A stretch of DNA of 64,000 bases from positions 93,946-157,945 of the forward strand of contig CAWHVG010000008.1 of the NCBI GenBank assembly GCA_963832725.1, in the 5' to 3' direction. Source of the DNA: JAEZBP01 sp963832725 (GTDB taxonomy: Bacteria; Myxococcota_A; Polyangia; Polyangiales; Sandaracinaceae). The translations under genes were made by a program, and so were the position numbers. Numbering within the stretch: the stretch's first letter is position 1; each line of letters opens with the position of its first letter. Below the pieces are notes generated by a model. That model ran no database searches and was not told the DNA's origin. It was given only the letters and a program-made list of their open reading frames with translations. Shown here piece by piece: positions 53,040 through 61,828 of this stretch.

Positions 53040-54298
53040 ACTCGGTCGCGTGTTCGTCGTACCGCATGCTCTACCCGTCGCCGACCGTCCGGGAACGCGC
53101 GCCAGCCGCGAGCCGTTGCGAAGCGAGCTCCGGCACCCGCCCCTCGCCCTCGACGGGTCGCGCCGACGCACCCAGATCGAGCGCGCTGAGGCGGAGCGTG
53201 GCGGAGTGCAGCGACGAGTGAGGCCGCACGTCGCTGAGCAACGAGTGCTCGGACGAGCGCTTGCGCCGCTCGCCGCTCTGACACTGCCGTCCGCCGTGTC
53301 GCGCCGCGATCACCCTCTGCGATGGCGTCCTCCCACTCGAGCAGCGCCTCGTCGTGCGCGATTCGGCAGCGATCGACCTCGCGCCGCGTGCCGCGCTCCC
53401 GACTCTGCGCCTCTTCTCGAGATGCCGCGTAGCCTCCGTCGTAGTCCTGCTCCACCCGGCGCCGCATCGCAGACTCCTGCGCTGCCGCCGTCGAGCCGAC
53501 ACATCCCCGGGCCTCTCGCTGGACGCTCGTCTCCGCGCTGCTCTCGTCATCATCGCTCGCTGCATCTGCGCCCGACGCTTCCGCCGAAGCAGCGGAGCTA
53601 AGCTGAGGCGGGCTCGGAAGCACCTGCTCGATCGCGCGGCGCTCGGACTCGAGCTGGCGGGGCCTGGTCGACGACGTCAGCTCGGTCGATTGAAGCCGCG
53701 GCTGGTCCTCGTCCGCGGCGTCGCGCAGGATCTCCGCAATCCGTCGGTCTCGGATGCCTCGCAGACGCTCGGCGTCGAGCGCCGCCCCCGGTGGGAAGGC
53801 GCGGCCGTCAGCGCTGCGGAGTTCGGGGCGCAGCGTGCTCGAGGCGTGATGCACGCCCAGCCGGGGAGTAAGCCCGCACGTTCTGGGGCCCGATGGTGCG
53901 GCGGGCAGCAGATAGCCCGCGGGCCCCACAATGCCCGAGCGGAGGATGACCTCAGAATCGCATAGCGGCGCAGCCACGCAGCCGCTGAGATGCCGCTCGC
54001 GCGGAGTTGGCCTCCGCGGCAGACGGCTCTCGTCGCTCTCGGAGCGCTCCGCGCCCGTCGCGTGGTGATCGAACTCGCGCGCTTGCTCCACGAGCCAACA
54101 CGCATCGTCGTACTCGGCGCACCGCTCCTGCGCGGCGCGCACGACGGCGACGACCTGCTCAAACGCCGCGAAGTCCACCGCCGAGAGCCCGCAGTCCGCC
54201 GTGGCCGCGGCACACGCGCCGCTCAGGCTCGTCCCGGATCCGCCGCCGCCGACGAACATGCCCGGCGTTTGCGCGGGAAGTGAGGGTGCGTCGCTCAT
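52895..54298 (-). CDS. Unrecognised coiled-coil protein of the T6SS island, uncertain C-terminus
   Basis: ATG 54298 opens MSDAPSLPAQTPGMFVGGGG, then a Cys-containing helix (CAAATADCGLSAVDFAAFEQ). A middle region (PAGYLLPAAPSGPRTCG, LTPRLGVHHASSTLRPELRS) leads to a charged helical stretch with coiled-coil character (RIAEILRDAADEDQPRLQ, RRRVEQDYDGGYAASREEAQ). The open frame runs to 52895, overlapping the next gene by about 145 bases in a poorly structured Arg-rich tail. Another frame gives SALDLGASARPVEGEGRVPE and stops at 53071, so a shift near 53290 is likely. It may be a VI-secretion cargo or adaptor; no known domain is seen. Confidence 0.55.
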   Translation of the reverse strand: MSDAPSLPAQTPGMFVGGGGSGTSLSGACAAATADCGLSAVDFAAFEQVVAVVRAAQERCAEYDDACWLVEQAREFDHHATGAERSESDESRLPRRPTPRERHLSGCVAAPLCDSEVILRSGIVGPAGYLLPAAPSGPRTCGLTPRLGVHHASSTLRPELRSADGRAFPPGAALDAERLRGIRDRRIAEILRDAADEDQPRLQSTELTSSTRPRQLESERRAIEQVLPSPPQLSSAASAEASGADAASDDDESSAETSVQREARGCVGSTAAAQESAMRRRVEQDYDGGYAASREEAQSRERGTRREVDRCRIAHDEALLEWEDAIAEGDRGATRRTAVSERRAAQALVRALVAQRRAASLVAALRHAPPQRARSGCVGATRRGRGAGAGARFATARGWRAFPDGRRRVEHAVRRTRDRVCVRLCLWVFGWSFARFSPIAGRPSTSSIPRHMESWVVSPMEDVSASG

Positions 54299-54307
54299 CG
54301 GATCACC

Positions 54308-54967
54308 TCATCGTCCTCCTGCGCGGTGCGTGCTCCGCAGTCGCTCCCGGAGTGCATCATCAATCCGTCCGGTGACTTCCATGTCGTTGTCGGCCTGGAA
54401 GTCGGCGATCGCCGTGCCGAGCGACGCGCCGTCCGTTCCGTAGCCTAGGTTCTGCAGGCTGGCCACGACGCCGCTCTCGGTCTCGACGGGGTCGAGGCGT
54501 CCCACCTGAAGGCTCCGGCTGTAGGCGTGCTCGCGTTCGCCGCCGCTCGGCCAATACGTTACTTCGACGCTCAGGACCGCGAGCGGCAACGTCGCGCGCA
54601 AGATACCCGAACCGTCGAAGCTCGTCGCCAACGACCCGCCGGGGTAACTGAGCTCGCACTCCCAGTTGGCCATCGGCTCGTTCTCTTCGTTTCTGAACTG
54701 CACAGCGACTTCGTGCGTCTGTGGTAGGGACAGGGTGTACGAACTGCCGGTGCGCAACGGTATGGGCCGCCCGTCGACCTCGATGATAGCGGAGTGATCT
54801 TCGCCCGGAATCCACACGCGGTCGCCCTCGCAGAGGTGATCGGGCGTGCGAACGCGACGGAGCTCGGCGTTCTGGCCGGCATTCCAGATCTGCGACGGGG
54901 CTGCGCCGTAGAGCGCGGCGATGCGGCGCAGCGTCTCGTAACCGGTGACGAGGTGGTAGTGGGGCAT
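54308..54967 (-). CDS. LysM-like plus peptidoglycan-binding-like protein
   Basis: The 219-residue protein starts at ATG 54967. The N-terminal 50 residues resemble a LysM motif (YETLRRIAALYGAAPSQIWN, then CEGDRVWIPGE). The middle is a beta-sandwich (SSYTLSLPQTHEVAVQFRNE, GSGILRATLPLAVLSVEVTY). The C-terminus resembles PG_binding_1 (VVASLQNLGYGTDGASLGTA, IADFQADNDMEVTGRIDDAL). There is no signal peptide, so it would reach the cell wall only if delivered. Proteins of this layout occur next to VgrG and PAAR genes as adaptors or effector modules. It lies three bases from the upstream membrane gene and ten from the next gene. Confidence 0.75.
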   Translation of the reverse strand: MPHYHLVTGYETLRRIAALYGAAPSQIWNAGQNAELRRVRTPDHLCEGDRVWIPGEDHSAIIEVDGRPIPLRTGSSYTLSLPQTHEVAVQFRNEENEPMANWECELSYPGGSLATSFDGSGILRATLPLAVLSVEVTYWPSGGEREHAYSRSLQVGRLDPVETESGVVASLQNLGYGTDGASLGTAIADFQADNDMEVTGRIDDALRERLRSTHRAGGR

Positions 54968-54970
54968 GCC

Positions 54971-55531
54971 TCAGAACCGTTTGGGTGGACTCGACAGCTT
55001 GTATAGTGCGCGCATGTCCGGGCGCCGCAGCAAGACTAAAAGCACAATTGATAAACCAAAGCGAACCGCGTCTACGGCCAGCGACACGCTCAGGATGAGC
55101 GCCATCGCCTGCTGGTTCCATTCGCGCCCGTAGTCTTGACTGAGAACGATCCCTCGCACTACCAACACCGCATAGCACAGAGAAAAAAACGCAATAGGCC
55201 ACAGCATAGCTGACAAAAGTCGGTGAACCATTGGGCTATGTTTGTGCCTAAGGAGTGCCAAAAGAAAAGGGATGACACCGAGCAGCACATAGATGACAAA
55301 AGCAGCGACCCTGCCACCTGTGGTCGGCTCCATAGGAGCCACGAGGCGATCGGGTTCGAGCGACAACAGAGACGTAAGATAGCAGCAGGGAGAAAAGGCG
55401 GCCGGAACAGACAGAAAGAAAAACGCGCCGAACAACAGACGCACAGCCCTTGCGTTCTTCGGGGGGCTCACAAATCGGCCGTTCTCAAGCGAGCCTGCGG
55501 GGCGATTGCGCAGCTCAAAAATGCGCCTCAT
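54971..55531 (-). CDS. Four-span membrane protein downstream of the PhoD-like effector
   Basis: The 186-residue protein starts at ATG 55531, inside the last codons of the phosphatase gene (17-base overlap). Four hydrophobic spans are visible: LLFGAFFFLSVPAAFSPCCY, VAAFVIYVLLGVIPFLLALL, LLSAMLWPIAFFSLCYAVLV and LSVSLAVDAVRFGLSIVLLV. It has no recognised domain. Its base composition is visibly more AT-rich than the flanks. Immediate coupling to the effector gene makes it a natural immunity candidate, protecting at the inner membrane or periplasm. Confidence 0.8.
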   Translation of the reverse strand: MRRIFELRNRPAGSLENGRFVSPPKNARAVRLLFGAFFFLSVPAAFSPCCYLTSLLSLEPDRLVAPMEPTTGGRVAAFVIYVLLGVIPFLLALLRHKHSPMVHRLLSAMLWPIAFFSLCYAVLVVRGIVLSQDYGREWNQQAMALILSVSLAVDAVRFGLSIVLLVLLRRPDMRALYKLSSPPKRF

Positions 55532-57635
55532 GCACGTGTTCTCCGGTCGACGTGATAATCGTGTGAGCGACGCTTACGAACCTTGTATCTGACCAGTCTA
55601 CCGTAGCCAAACTCACGTTGTTGTCAACTACCAACGCGGAGGTGTTCAGCAGGTCTACCGCGGCATTCCAGACCCGGTCGCCCACGCTATCTCCGTGGAA
55701 ACCATCGCCTACCCGAGAAGGAGTGATAAAGTCATAGGAGACCCTGGTTCCCGCAAGCAAATTGCCAGACTCTGAGCCTCCCCCACCAGGGTCCGTAGCT
55801 CGCGTAAATGATCTCTCGACATCAAATGACCCCGCAGGGCGGTTTTTCATGGCGCTACCGGTCATCTGTACAAATGGCATAGGAGTGGAGTGCCAATGGG
55901 ATTGGTAATAACCCTTCGCCGTATATGCGAAGTGTACGTCACCCGAAACAAACACGAGCTTACGTACGAACCGACGAAGAGACTCAAGAAAGGCAAAAAG
56001 ACTGCTTTCGTTGAGACTCCATTGTTCGCAGTCCTCCGTGTACCGCAACCCGAGCGGTCCCACCACCCGCTGCCCGCCCTCGAGTGTTGGGTTCCCCACG
56101 ACGGGCGCCGGCGAGACGATGAGGAGAGGCTCGTAGCTCGGACCAGGCATCGACGAGAACTGTCTCCGAATCCAATCGCGGGCGGCCGCGTTGAGAAGGC
56201 CCGGTGGATCACTTTCGCTGAGCTCGCGCTGCGTCCGGGTGTCTAGAAGCATAACCTCCGGCACAGTCGGCGTGACGGCGTGAAGACCCCGTATGCTTTC
56301 CGCGGCCTGCACGTACTGTTCGCGCGCGGTGAGGAACTCCATGTAGGCGGCGTCCATCGCGCGGTGCAGCGTCTCGTCGTGCCAGTTGCGGTCGTACGCG
56401 TCGTACGCTCGCTCGAATGCGATTCCCTTCGTCGAGTAGTCGGTCAGAAGACCGGCCAAGGCGGGATAGCGGTTTCGGTGCCGACGGGCGTAGTTGCCCT
56501 GGAGCTGGAAGAAGTATGCGCAGGCCGTCCCGTTGGCGATGATCCAGCTGCCGTACGGACTCTGCCCTACGTTGCGCTTCATCGCGTTGTCGAGCGGCCA
56601 GTCGTCGGTGACCTCGTGGTCGTCCCACATCATGTAGGTGGGAGCGTTCGCCATCGCACGCCGCATCCAGACGGAGTCTTGGTAGTTGCCGTGCTCGTGT
56701 GCCGAAGACGGGATGGCGTCGCGCACTGCGGCGCAATCCCAGATGGCCGGCGACCAAGCGAAGAGATACGTCGCCACGTACTCGCCGAAGCCCATCATGT
56801 GTTGTTCCGCTGCGGTCGAAGTGAGACCTCCGTCCCTTGTTACGAGCTCCTGGCGACTGCGCCTCGAGTCCAGCGTATCGCTTGTATTAGGAAGCCGATC
56901 CCGGAAGCCGAGCAGCTTTAGCGACGTGCGTAGAACCGCGGGGAACAGGTCCGCCGGCGTGTCGTCCGCGTATATCTGGTCTCCTGTTAGAAGTATGTAA
57001 CGCGGCCGGTGGTAGATGTCGCCGTGGGTCGTGTTGAGCCGGTCATCGAGCTTCCCCGCCATGTCCGGCACAGGTCCACACAGCTTGCGACACGAACCGT
57101 GCATGAAGACGGTCCGCCGCACGGGATTGGTGTCGTGTCGGTCGGTTTCGTCCAGCATGAACGACGGTAGCGTGAGGTCGCCGTAGGTCAGCTGCTCCTT
57201 GGAGACCAGGCCTCTGCCTCCTACGAAGCGGTAGCCGGGCGGGGCGAAGAATGTGAGATCGTAGGAGAGAATCCTGCGCTTCGGGAAAGGCCCCGGGATC
57301 GACACGTGCGTTACGAAGAGGTTCGTCGCGAGTTGCACTGGACGCGTGCGACCGCGGCGGAGCTCCACGGGTGATCCGGACGGCCGACCGTGGGAGTCCA
57401 CGTGCTCATCCATCACACGGCCGACCACGGTGACCGGAACACTGGTCGCCACCCAAACGACGACTTCGTCGTCCGCGGCGTAGCGCAGGATCGGACCCGC
57501 CAGTAGGACCGGCAAGGAAGACAGCGTGATGCGGTTGCCGTCTTCGCCCGGTGCGACGTCCGCCTCGGTCGCGGTTCGCTCCAGCGTTGCGACGCGATCG
57601 AGCCCCTCTGGGAGCAATAGCGGCACCTGTCTCAT
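55515..57635 (-). CDS. PhoD-like metallophosphatase, candidate T6SS effector
   Basis: This 706-residue protein starts at ATG 57635, overlapping the stop of the PAAR gene (ATGA). Residues 1-170 are beta-rich (LLAGPILRYAADDEVVVWVA, as in PhoD N-terminal sandwiches). The phosphatase core has FMHGSCRKLCGPVPDM near 178, YILLTGDQIYADDTPADLFP near 210, YMMWDDHEVTDDWPLDN near 330 and LVFVSGDVHFAYTAKGYYQS near 565, all typical metal sites of the PhoD/alkaline phosphatase D group. It has no Tat or Sec signal, unlike secreted PhoD, which fits delivery on the VgrG-PAAR spike. It may attack phospholipid or teichoic-type phosphodiesters in target cells. Catalysis is family knowledge; the effector role is inference from context. 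Confidence 0.85.
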   Translation of the reverse strand: MRQVPLLLPEGLDRVATLERTATEADVAPGEDGNRITLSSLPVLLAGPILRYAADDEVVVWVATSVPVTVVGRVMDEHVDSHGRPSGSPVELRRGRTRPVQLATNLFVTHVSIPGPFPKRRILSYDLTFFAPPGYRFVGGRGLVSKEQLTYGDLTLPSFMLDETDRHDTNPVRRTVFMHGSCRKLCGPVPDMAGKLDDRLNTTHGDIYHRPRYILLTGDQIYADDTPADLFPAVLRTSLKLLGFRDRLPNTSDTLDSRRSRQELVTRDGGLTSTAAEQHMMGFGEYVATYLFAWSPAIWDCAAVRDAIPSSAHEHGNYQDSVWMRRAMANAPTYMMWDDHEVTDDWPLDNAMKRNVGQSPYGSWIIANGTACAYFFQLQGNYARRHRNRYPALAGLLTDYSTKGIAFERAYDAYDRNWHDETLHRAMDAAYMEFLTAREQYVQAAESIRGLHAVTPTVPEVMLLDTRTQRELSESDPPGLLNAAARDWIRRQFSSMPGPSYEPLLIVSPAPVVGNPTLEGGQRVVGPLGLRYTEDCEQWSLNESSLFAFLESLRRFVRKLVFVSGDVHFAYTAKGYYQSHWHSTPMPFVQMTGSAMKNRPAGSFDVERSFTRATDPGGGGSESGNLLAGTRVSYDFITPSRVGDGFHGDSVGDRVWNAAVDLLNTSALVVDNNVSLATVDWSDTRFVSVAHTIITSTGEHVHEAHF

Positions 57636-58000
57636 CTGCAGTTTCCAAACCCAGGGCTGGTCGACGTGACGACGGGCGCACCCTCGAACAGTACGGTCGG
57701 CGGGCCGACGAGGGCCCACGCGGTTCCGCGGTTCAGGCCGGTGATGATGTCGCCTCCGGTGCCGGCCTCGTTGCCACGTACCGCTTGTACCTTCGAGTGC
57801 GTGTTCATGGTCTTCTTGCCGTTGTGCAGCACGGTCTCGCAGCCGACGGCGAGCTGGCTCGTGTCGGCCATGATCGGATACGGCACCGGCATCGGGCTTG
57901 GTGCAGCTGGGGTGAGGCACACGTTCGGCGCGTTCGGCACGAAGGAGAGCTTGCTCTCCTCGGAAGCGACTTCGTTGCCCAGGGCGGTGAGCTTGGCCAT
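57632..58000 (-). CDS. PAAR-like tip protein (DUF4150)
   Basis: The 122-residue protein starts at ATG 58000. It shows the DUF4150 pattern: LSFVPNAPNVCLTPAAPSPM, then PVPYPIMADTSQL, GKKTMNTHSKVQAVRGNEAG, GTGGDIITGLNRGTAWALV and the end VVTSTSPGFGNCR. PAAR-like proteins cap the VgrG spike and carry effectors. Its stop overlaps the start of the PhoD-like gene, the usual sign of a cargo pair. Confidence 0.9.
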   Translation of the reverse strand: MAKLTALGNEVASEESKLSFVPNAPNVCLTPAAPSPMPVPYPIMADTSQLAVGCETVLHNGKKTMNTHSKVQAVRGNEAGTGGDIITGLNRGTAWALVGPPTVLFEGAPVVTSTSPGFGNCR

Positions 58001-58014
58001 GACGATGCGGTCCT

Positions 58015-58500
58015 TCAGTTGAGCTTGATGAGCTGGGCCAGGGCCCGGAACGCGTCGCGCGCACGAACCACCGTCTCCCGCGCGAAGAGCTCGAGCCGCT
58101 CGTCGTCGAGCTGCAGGAACGACCTCGGCGTCTTGAGGAGCGCGCCCTCAGCCGTGCTGATCTCCAGTCGGCGCACGTCGGCTCGCACGTCACCATCGCG
58201 ATCGATGTGCAGCGCGCGGCGGGTCATCAGCACGCCACAGATACTGTTCGTCGACGGATCGACGATGACGCGAGCCTTGGTCGCGATGGCCTCATCGATC
58301 AACGCGGGGTCGACCGCGGCGTCGAGCTCGAAGAGCGCCTCACTCACGCCGACTCGGACTCGGTATCCCGCCTCCTCGCGCGCCAGCACGAGAGCGAGCG
58401 TGATGGGCGGCTGAACGTATGCGACTCGCGCCGGGGTGTCTTTCCGCGCGGCCCCCCGCGATGTCGTGGTCTTCCTTCGCTGCGCTGTGGCGTTGGCCAT
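58015..58500 (-). CDS. VgrG-associated accessory protein (possibly DUF6484-like)
   Basis: The 161-residue protein starts at ATG 58500. A basic Thr/Arg-rich leader of about 25 residues precedes a domain (VQPPITLALVLAREEAGYRV, ALFELDAAVDPALIDEAIAT, STNSICGVLMTRRALHIDRD, RADVRRLEISTAEGALLKTP). It sits between vgrG and the PAAR gene with 8- and 14-base gaps. The position and small size fit a DUF6484-type adaptor seen beside myxobacterial VgrG, but I cannot confirm the family. It probably helps load cargo on the spike. Confidence 0.65.
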   Translation of the reverse strand: MANATAQRRKTTTSRGAARKDTPARVAYVQPPITLALVLAREEAGYRVRVGVSEALFELDAAVDPALIDEAIATKARVIVDPSTNSICGVLMTRRALHIDRDGDVRADVRRLEISTAEGALLKTPRSFLQLDDERLELFARETVVRARDAFRALAQLIKLN

Positions 58501-58508
58501 GCCTTCTC

Positions 58509-61500
58509 CTATCCGAGCGCCGGGGTGTCGACGCCGATGGTACTCCCGCGGATCACGATCTCGGTTCCCTCGATCGCGATCCCGTCCCCGCTGATGCTCA
58601 CCCGCGCGGAACCGCACTCGAACACGACCGTATCCGTCGCGTCGAAGCGCAGCTCGTCCGCGCGCAGCTCGACCGTCGATCCGCCCTCGAGGGTGTGGGC
58701 TCCCGCAATCGTCAGGATCGCGTCCCCACTGACCGCCGTGCGCAAGGTCGCGCCGCTGGTGATGGTGAGCCCTTCGGTCGCGACGACGACGTACCGCCCC
58801 GTCGACTCGGTCTTGTTCCCGTCCGTCTGCTCGAGCCGGTTCCCGCCGACCTGCTCCAGACGAGCGAGGCCGGCGACCTCGCGCACGGAACCGCCGACTT
58901 CGATCCGCAGCCCGGCACCCGCCCCGAGCACCTGAGTGCCTGCGACGTTCTCTTGGTCACTCCCACCGACGACGAAGCTCCACGTGCCGGTACCGCGGGC
59001 AGGATGCTCCGGTTCGTCCTCCTCGGGCTGACGGTCCGACCGTTCGTCGCCACCGTCGGACTGGGCTGACTCCTCCGAGCGAGCGTCTGTCGAGGACGAA
59101 TCGTCGTCGTCGCCTTCCGGTTCCTGCTCCCCGAGGCGCCCGCCCAGGATTGCGCTCGCGAAGGCCGCCGCGAACGGAACGGGGTCGTGCTCGTACGGGT
59201 GTGCTCCACCGTCGGCCTCCGCGAGCGTTTCGATCGCGTCGGTCTGCCCGGACACAGCCGAGAGGATCGACCCGACCGAGCCCACGACGGCGTTCGCGGC
59301 GCCCCACACCGTTTGCAGCGCAGGGCCGCCCGTCAGATCGTCCAGGAACGCGAGCGGATGGCGTCCGGTGGCGCCCTCCTCTAGGCCACCTCGCGCACTA
59401 TCGTCGTGACCCTCGGACGCGATCCGCAGGAGCGCGGCGGCACTGTCCGCGCTCGGATTCTCGACGACCTCGCCCGCACCCGCCGCGAGGGCTGCCGCTT
59501 CGCTCGCCACCTTCGCGACATGCAGCACTTGGTCCCCGAGCCGCCGAACGACGCTCGCCCCCTCGCCGAGCTCGGAGGCGAAGGAGGACAATTTCGCCGA
59601 GGGAGCCGGTACCGTCGATCTCGCCGATGTCGCTCGCGCCCCCAGCGATCGCCCCGAGGCCCTGCATCGCGTCGCCGAAGCCGTCCTCTCCATCGGCGAG
59701 CCTCTCCATCCCACCGGCGCTCTCCTCGACTCCCGCGACCATCTCGCCGGCGCCTTCCGCGCTGTCATCGACGCGATCCACGATATCCGCGAGGTCGCCG
59801 GCGTCCTCGCCCGCCCCGCGGGCTACGTCTCCGGTGGGGTCGGGCGAAGAATCGCTCGGCGCTTGGGTGGCCGCCATTTCGGGACCCCGCGTGAGCCCGC
59901 CGAGGACTGGCCCGAGCACGTACGTCGGCGGCAGGTCCGTCTCCTCGAACAGCTGCTGTGCCCTGCCCGCGTCGCTCGCGTCCTCACCAGCGGCGTCGCG
60001 GACGCTCTCGAGCAGCGGCTCGAGGCTCTCGAGCATGACGTGCGCCGGTCCCTCCTCGCTTTGCTGCAGCAGAGTCTGCACTCGCCCGGGCACGCCGGCG
60101 CCGACCTGCACGAATGCGAGGCTCCCCACCGTGTGGCTCAGGTCGTTCTGGATCTGCTCCGACGCGCTGCGCCGGACCATGCTGACGCGGTTGTTCCCGA
60201 CGAAGACCGTCTGCGTCAGCCCGACCCTATCGCTGAGGTTGCGCGCCGCGCGTACGCGCTGAAGCACACCGACGGTCTCGGCGCGGTTCGCACCGACCTC
60301 GCGGTTCTCGTGGCGATGGACCGTCACGCGTCGGTCCACGACCGTCACCTCGCGCAGATCGTAGCCCGCCGTGACCGCGATGTGCTCATCGCCGGCCAGA
60401 TCTTCGAACCGGATCTCGTTGATCCGCTCGCGGCCGGGCAGCGAATCGGATCGATGGGCGGTCACCGTCTTCCGCTCGGGCAACGCGTGCGGGGGTGGGA
60501 AGAACGGGTTGTACACGCGGCCCGTGACGATCGGGCGGTCGGGGTTCTCTTCGCGGAACTCGACCACGACCTCCCAGCCAACGCGCGGATGCATGATCGC
60601 ACCCGTCGTCTGGCCCTGGGCCACCGGCACCCAGCACGAGGTGTGCTCGTCGAGCTGCGCATCGCGATCCCAGTGGAACTGGACCTTCACCCGCCCGTAC
60701 TCGTCGACGTGGACCTCTTCGCCCGCGGGCCCGGTCACCCGCGCCGTCTGCACGCCGGTGGCGCGCGGTCGGGGCGTGCGGCGCGGTGGACGAAACGGCT
60801 GCGTCTCGGGGATCAACGTGAGCGTGGAATGCACGCCCCACTGCTCCTCGTCGGCGCCGCGCCCAACGGCCAGCCGGCTCTCGACGATGAAACCGTCGGG
60901 CACGTCCATCGGAGCGCCCACGACGACGACGCGCTTGCCCGCGACGGCGTCGAACGCCGTCGTCTCGATGTCGATCGTGTGGTGGCGCGCTCGGATCTCA
61001 TCGAGCCGGGTTCGCGCGAGGCGTCGTCCGGTGGCCACGTCGGCGTAGTCGCCCGGGTACTCGTACCACTCGCGCTCGGAGTCGGAGTCCGCATGCGCCT
61101 CCGCGGCGAGGTCCTGGCTCGGGCGTAGACGGTCGTAGTCGTCGAGCGAAACGTGATCCTCCACCGACACGAGCCCGTCGTGGGCGGCGTACGCCCGTGC
61201 CCCGAGCGCAGCCGTGTGTGCAAACGCGAACGGCAACGGGCTCGACTCGATACGCGGTGTCCGTGCGCTGTCGTCGCCGAACACCATGGTGTGACCGTCC
61301 GCGCGGTGCTCGAAGCGGTACCAGATGCCCTCGGCCTCGCAAAGACGCGAGACGAAGTCCCACTCGGACTCGTCGTACTGCACGCACAGCTCACGCGGGG
61401 CGTAGCTCGCGGAGAGCCGCCACTCGAATCGTTCGGAGGGAAGGCCGGCACCCTCGAACACACGGCGGCAGATGTCGGGGACGGAGAGCGCCTGGAATAT

Positions 61501-61827
61501 CCGAAAGCCGTGCCGGTGGCGGAGCAGGTAGGGCTCGGGCACCAAGACCAACCGATAGAGGTTGCGATCCTCCCACTCGGTCGGGGACACGCTGATCTCC
61601 TCGATGACCCCATGGACGATGCGCTCTCGTCCGTCGACGTCCGTGAGCTCCAGCAAGGCCTCCGAGGCGCGCGCAGCGTCGAGGTCGATGTCCTCGGCGA
61701 GGACTTCGAGCTCGTATTGGAACGGACGCGACACCGCCTCGGTGCCGACGATGCTCCGGAACCAGCACTCGCCCCGCGCGGCGGCGAGATGGACTCGAGC
61801 CCTGAGCGCCAGGAGGTCTTGTGCCAT
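58509..61827 (-). CDS. vgrG: VgrG spike protein with long C-terminal extension, frameshifted near 59595
   Basis: ATG 61827 starts two bases after the previous vgrG stop. The gp27-like domain (GECWFRSIVGTEAVSRPFQY, FEWRLSASYAPRELCVQYDE, WDFVSRLCEAEGIWYRFEH) is followed by the gp5 OB fold with VHVDEYGRVKVQFHWDRDAQ and SCWVPVAQGQTTGAIMHPRV, then GWEVVVEFREENPDRPIVTG and a needle (NEIRFEDLAGDEHIAVTA). After about residue 640 comes an Asp/Glu/Gly/Ala-rich helical section that breaks frame near 59595 and resumes as LSSFASELGEGASVVRRLGD. Then comes an acidic linker and a second needle-like beta repeat (LEQVGGNRLEQTDGNKTEST). The restored length of about 1105 residues far exceeds a minimal VgrG, so the extension may be adaptor or effector. 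Confidence 0.85.
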
Positions 61828-61828
61828 C

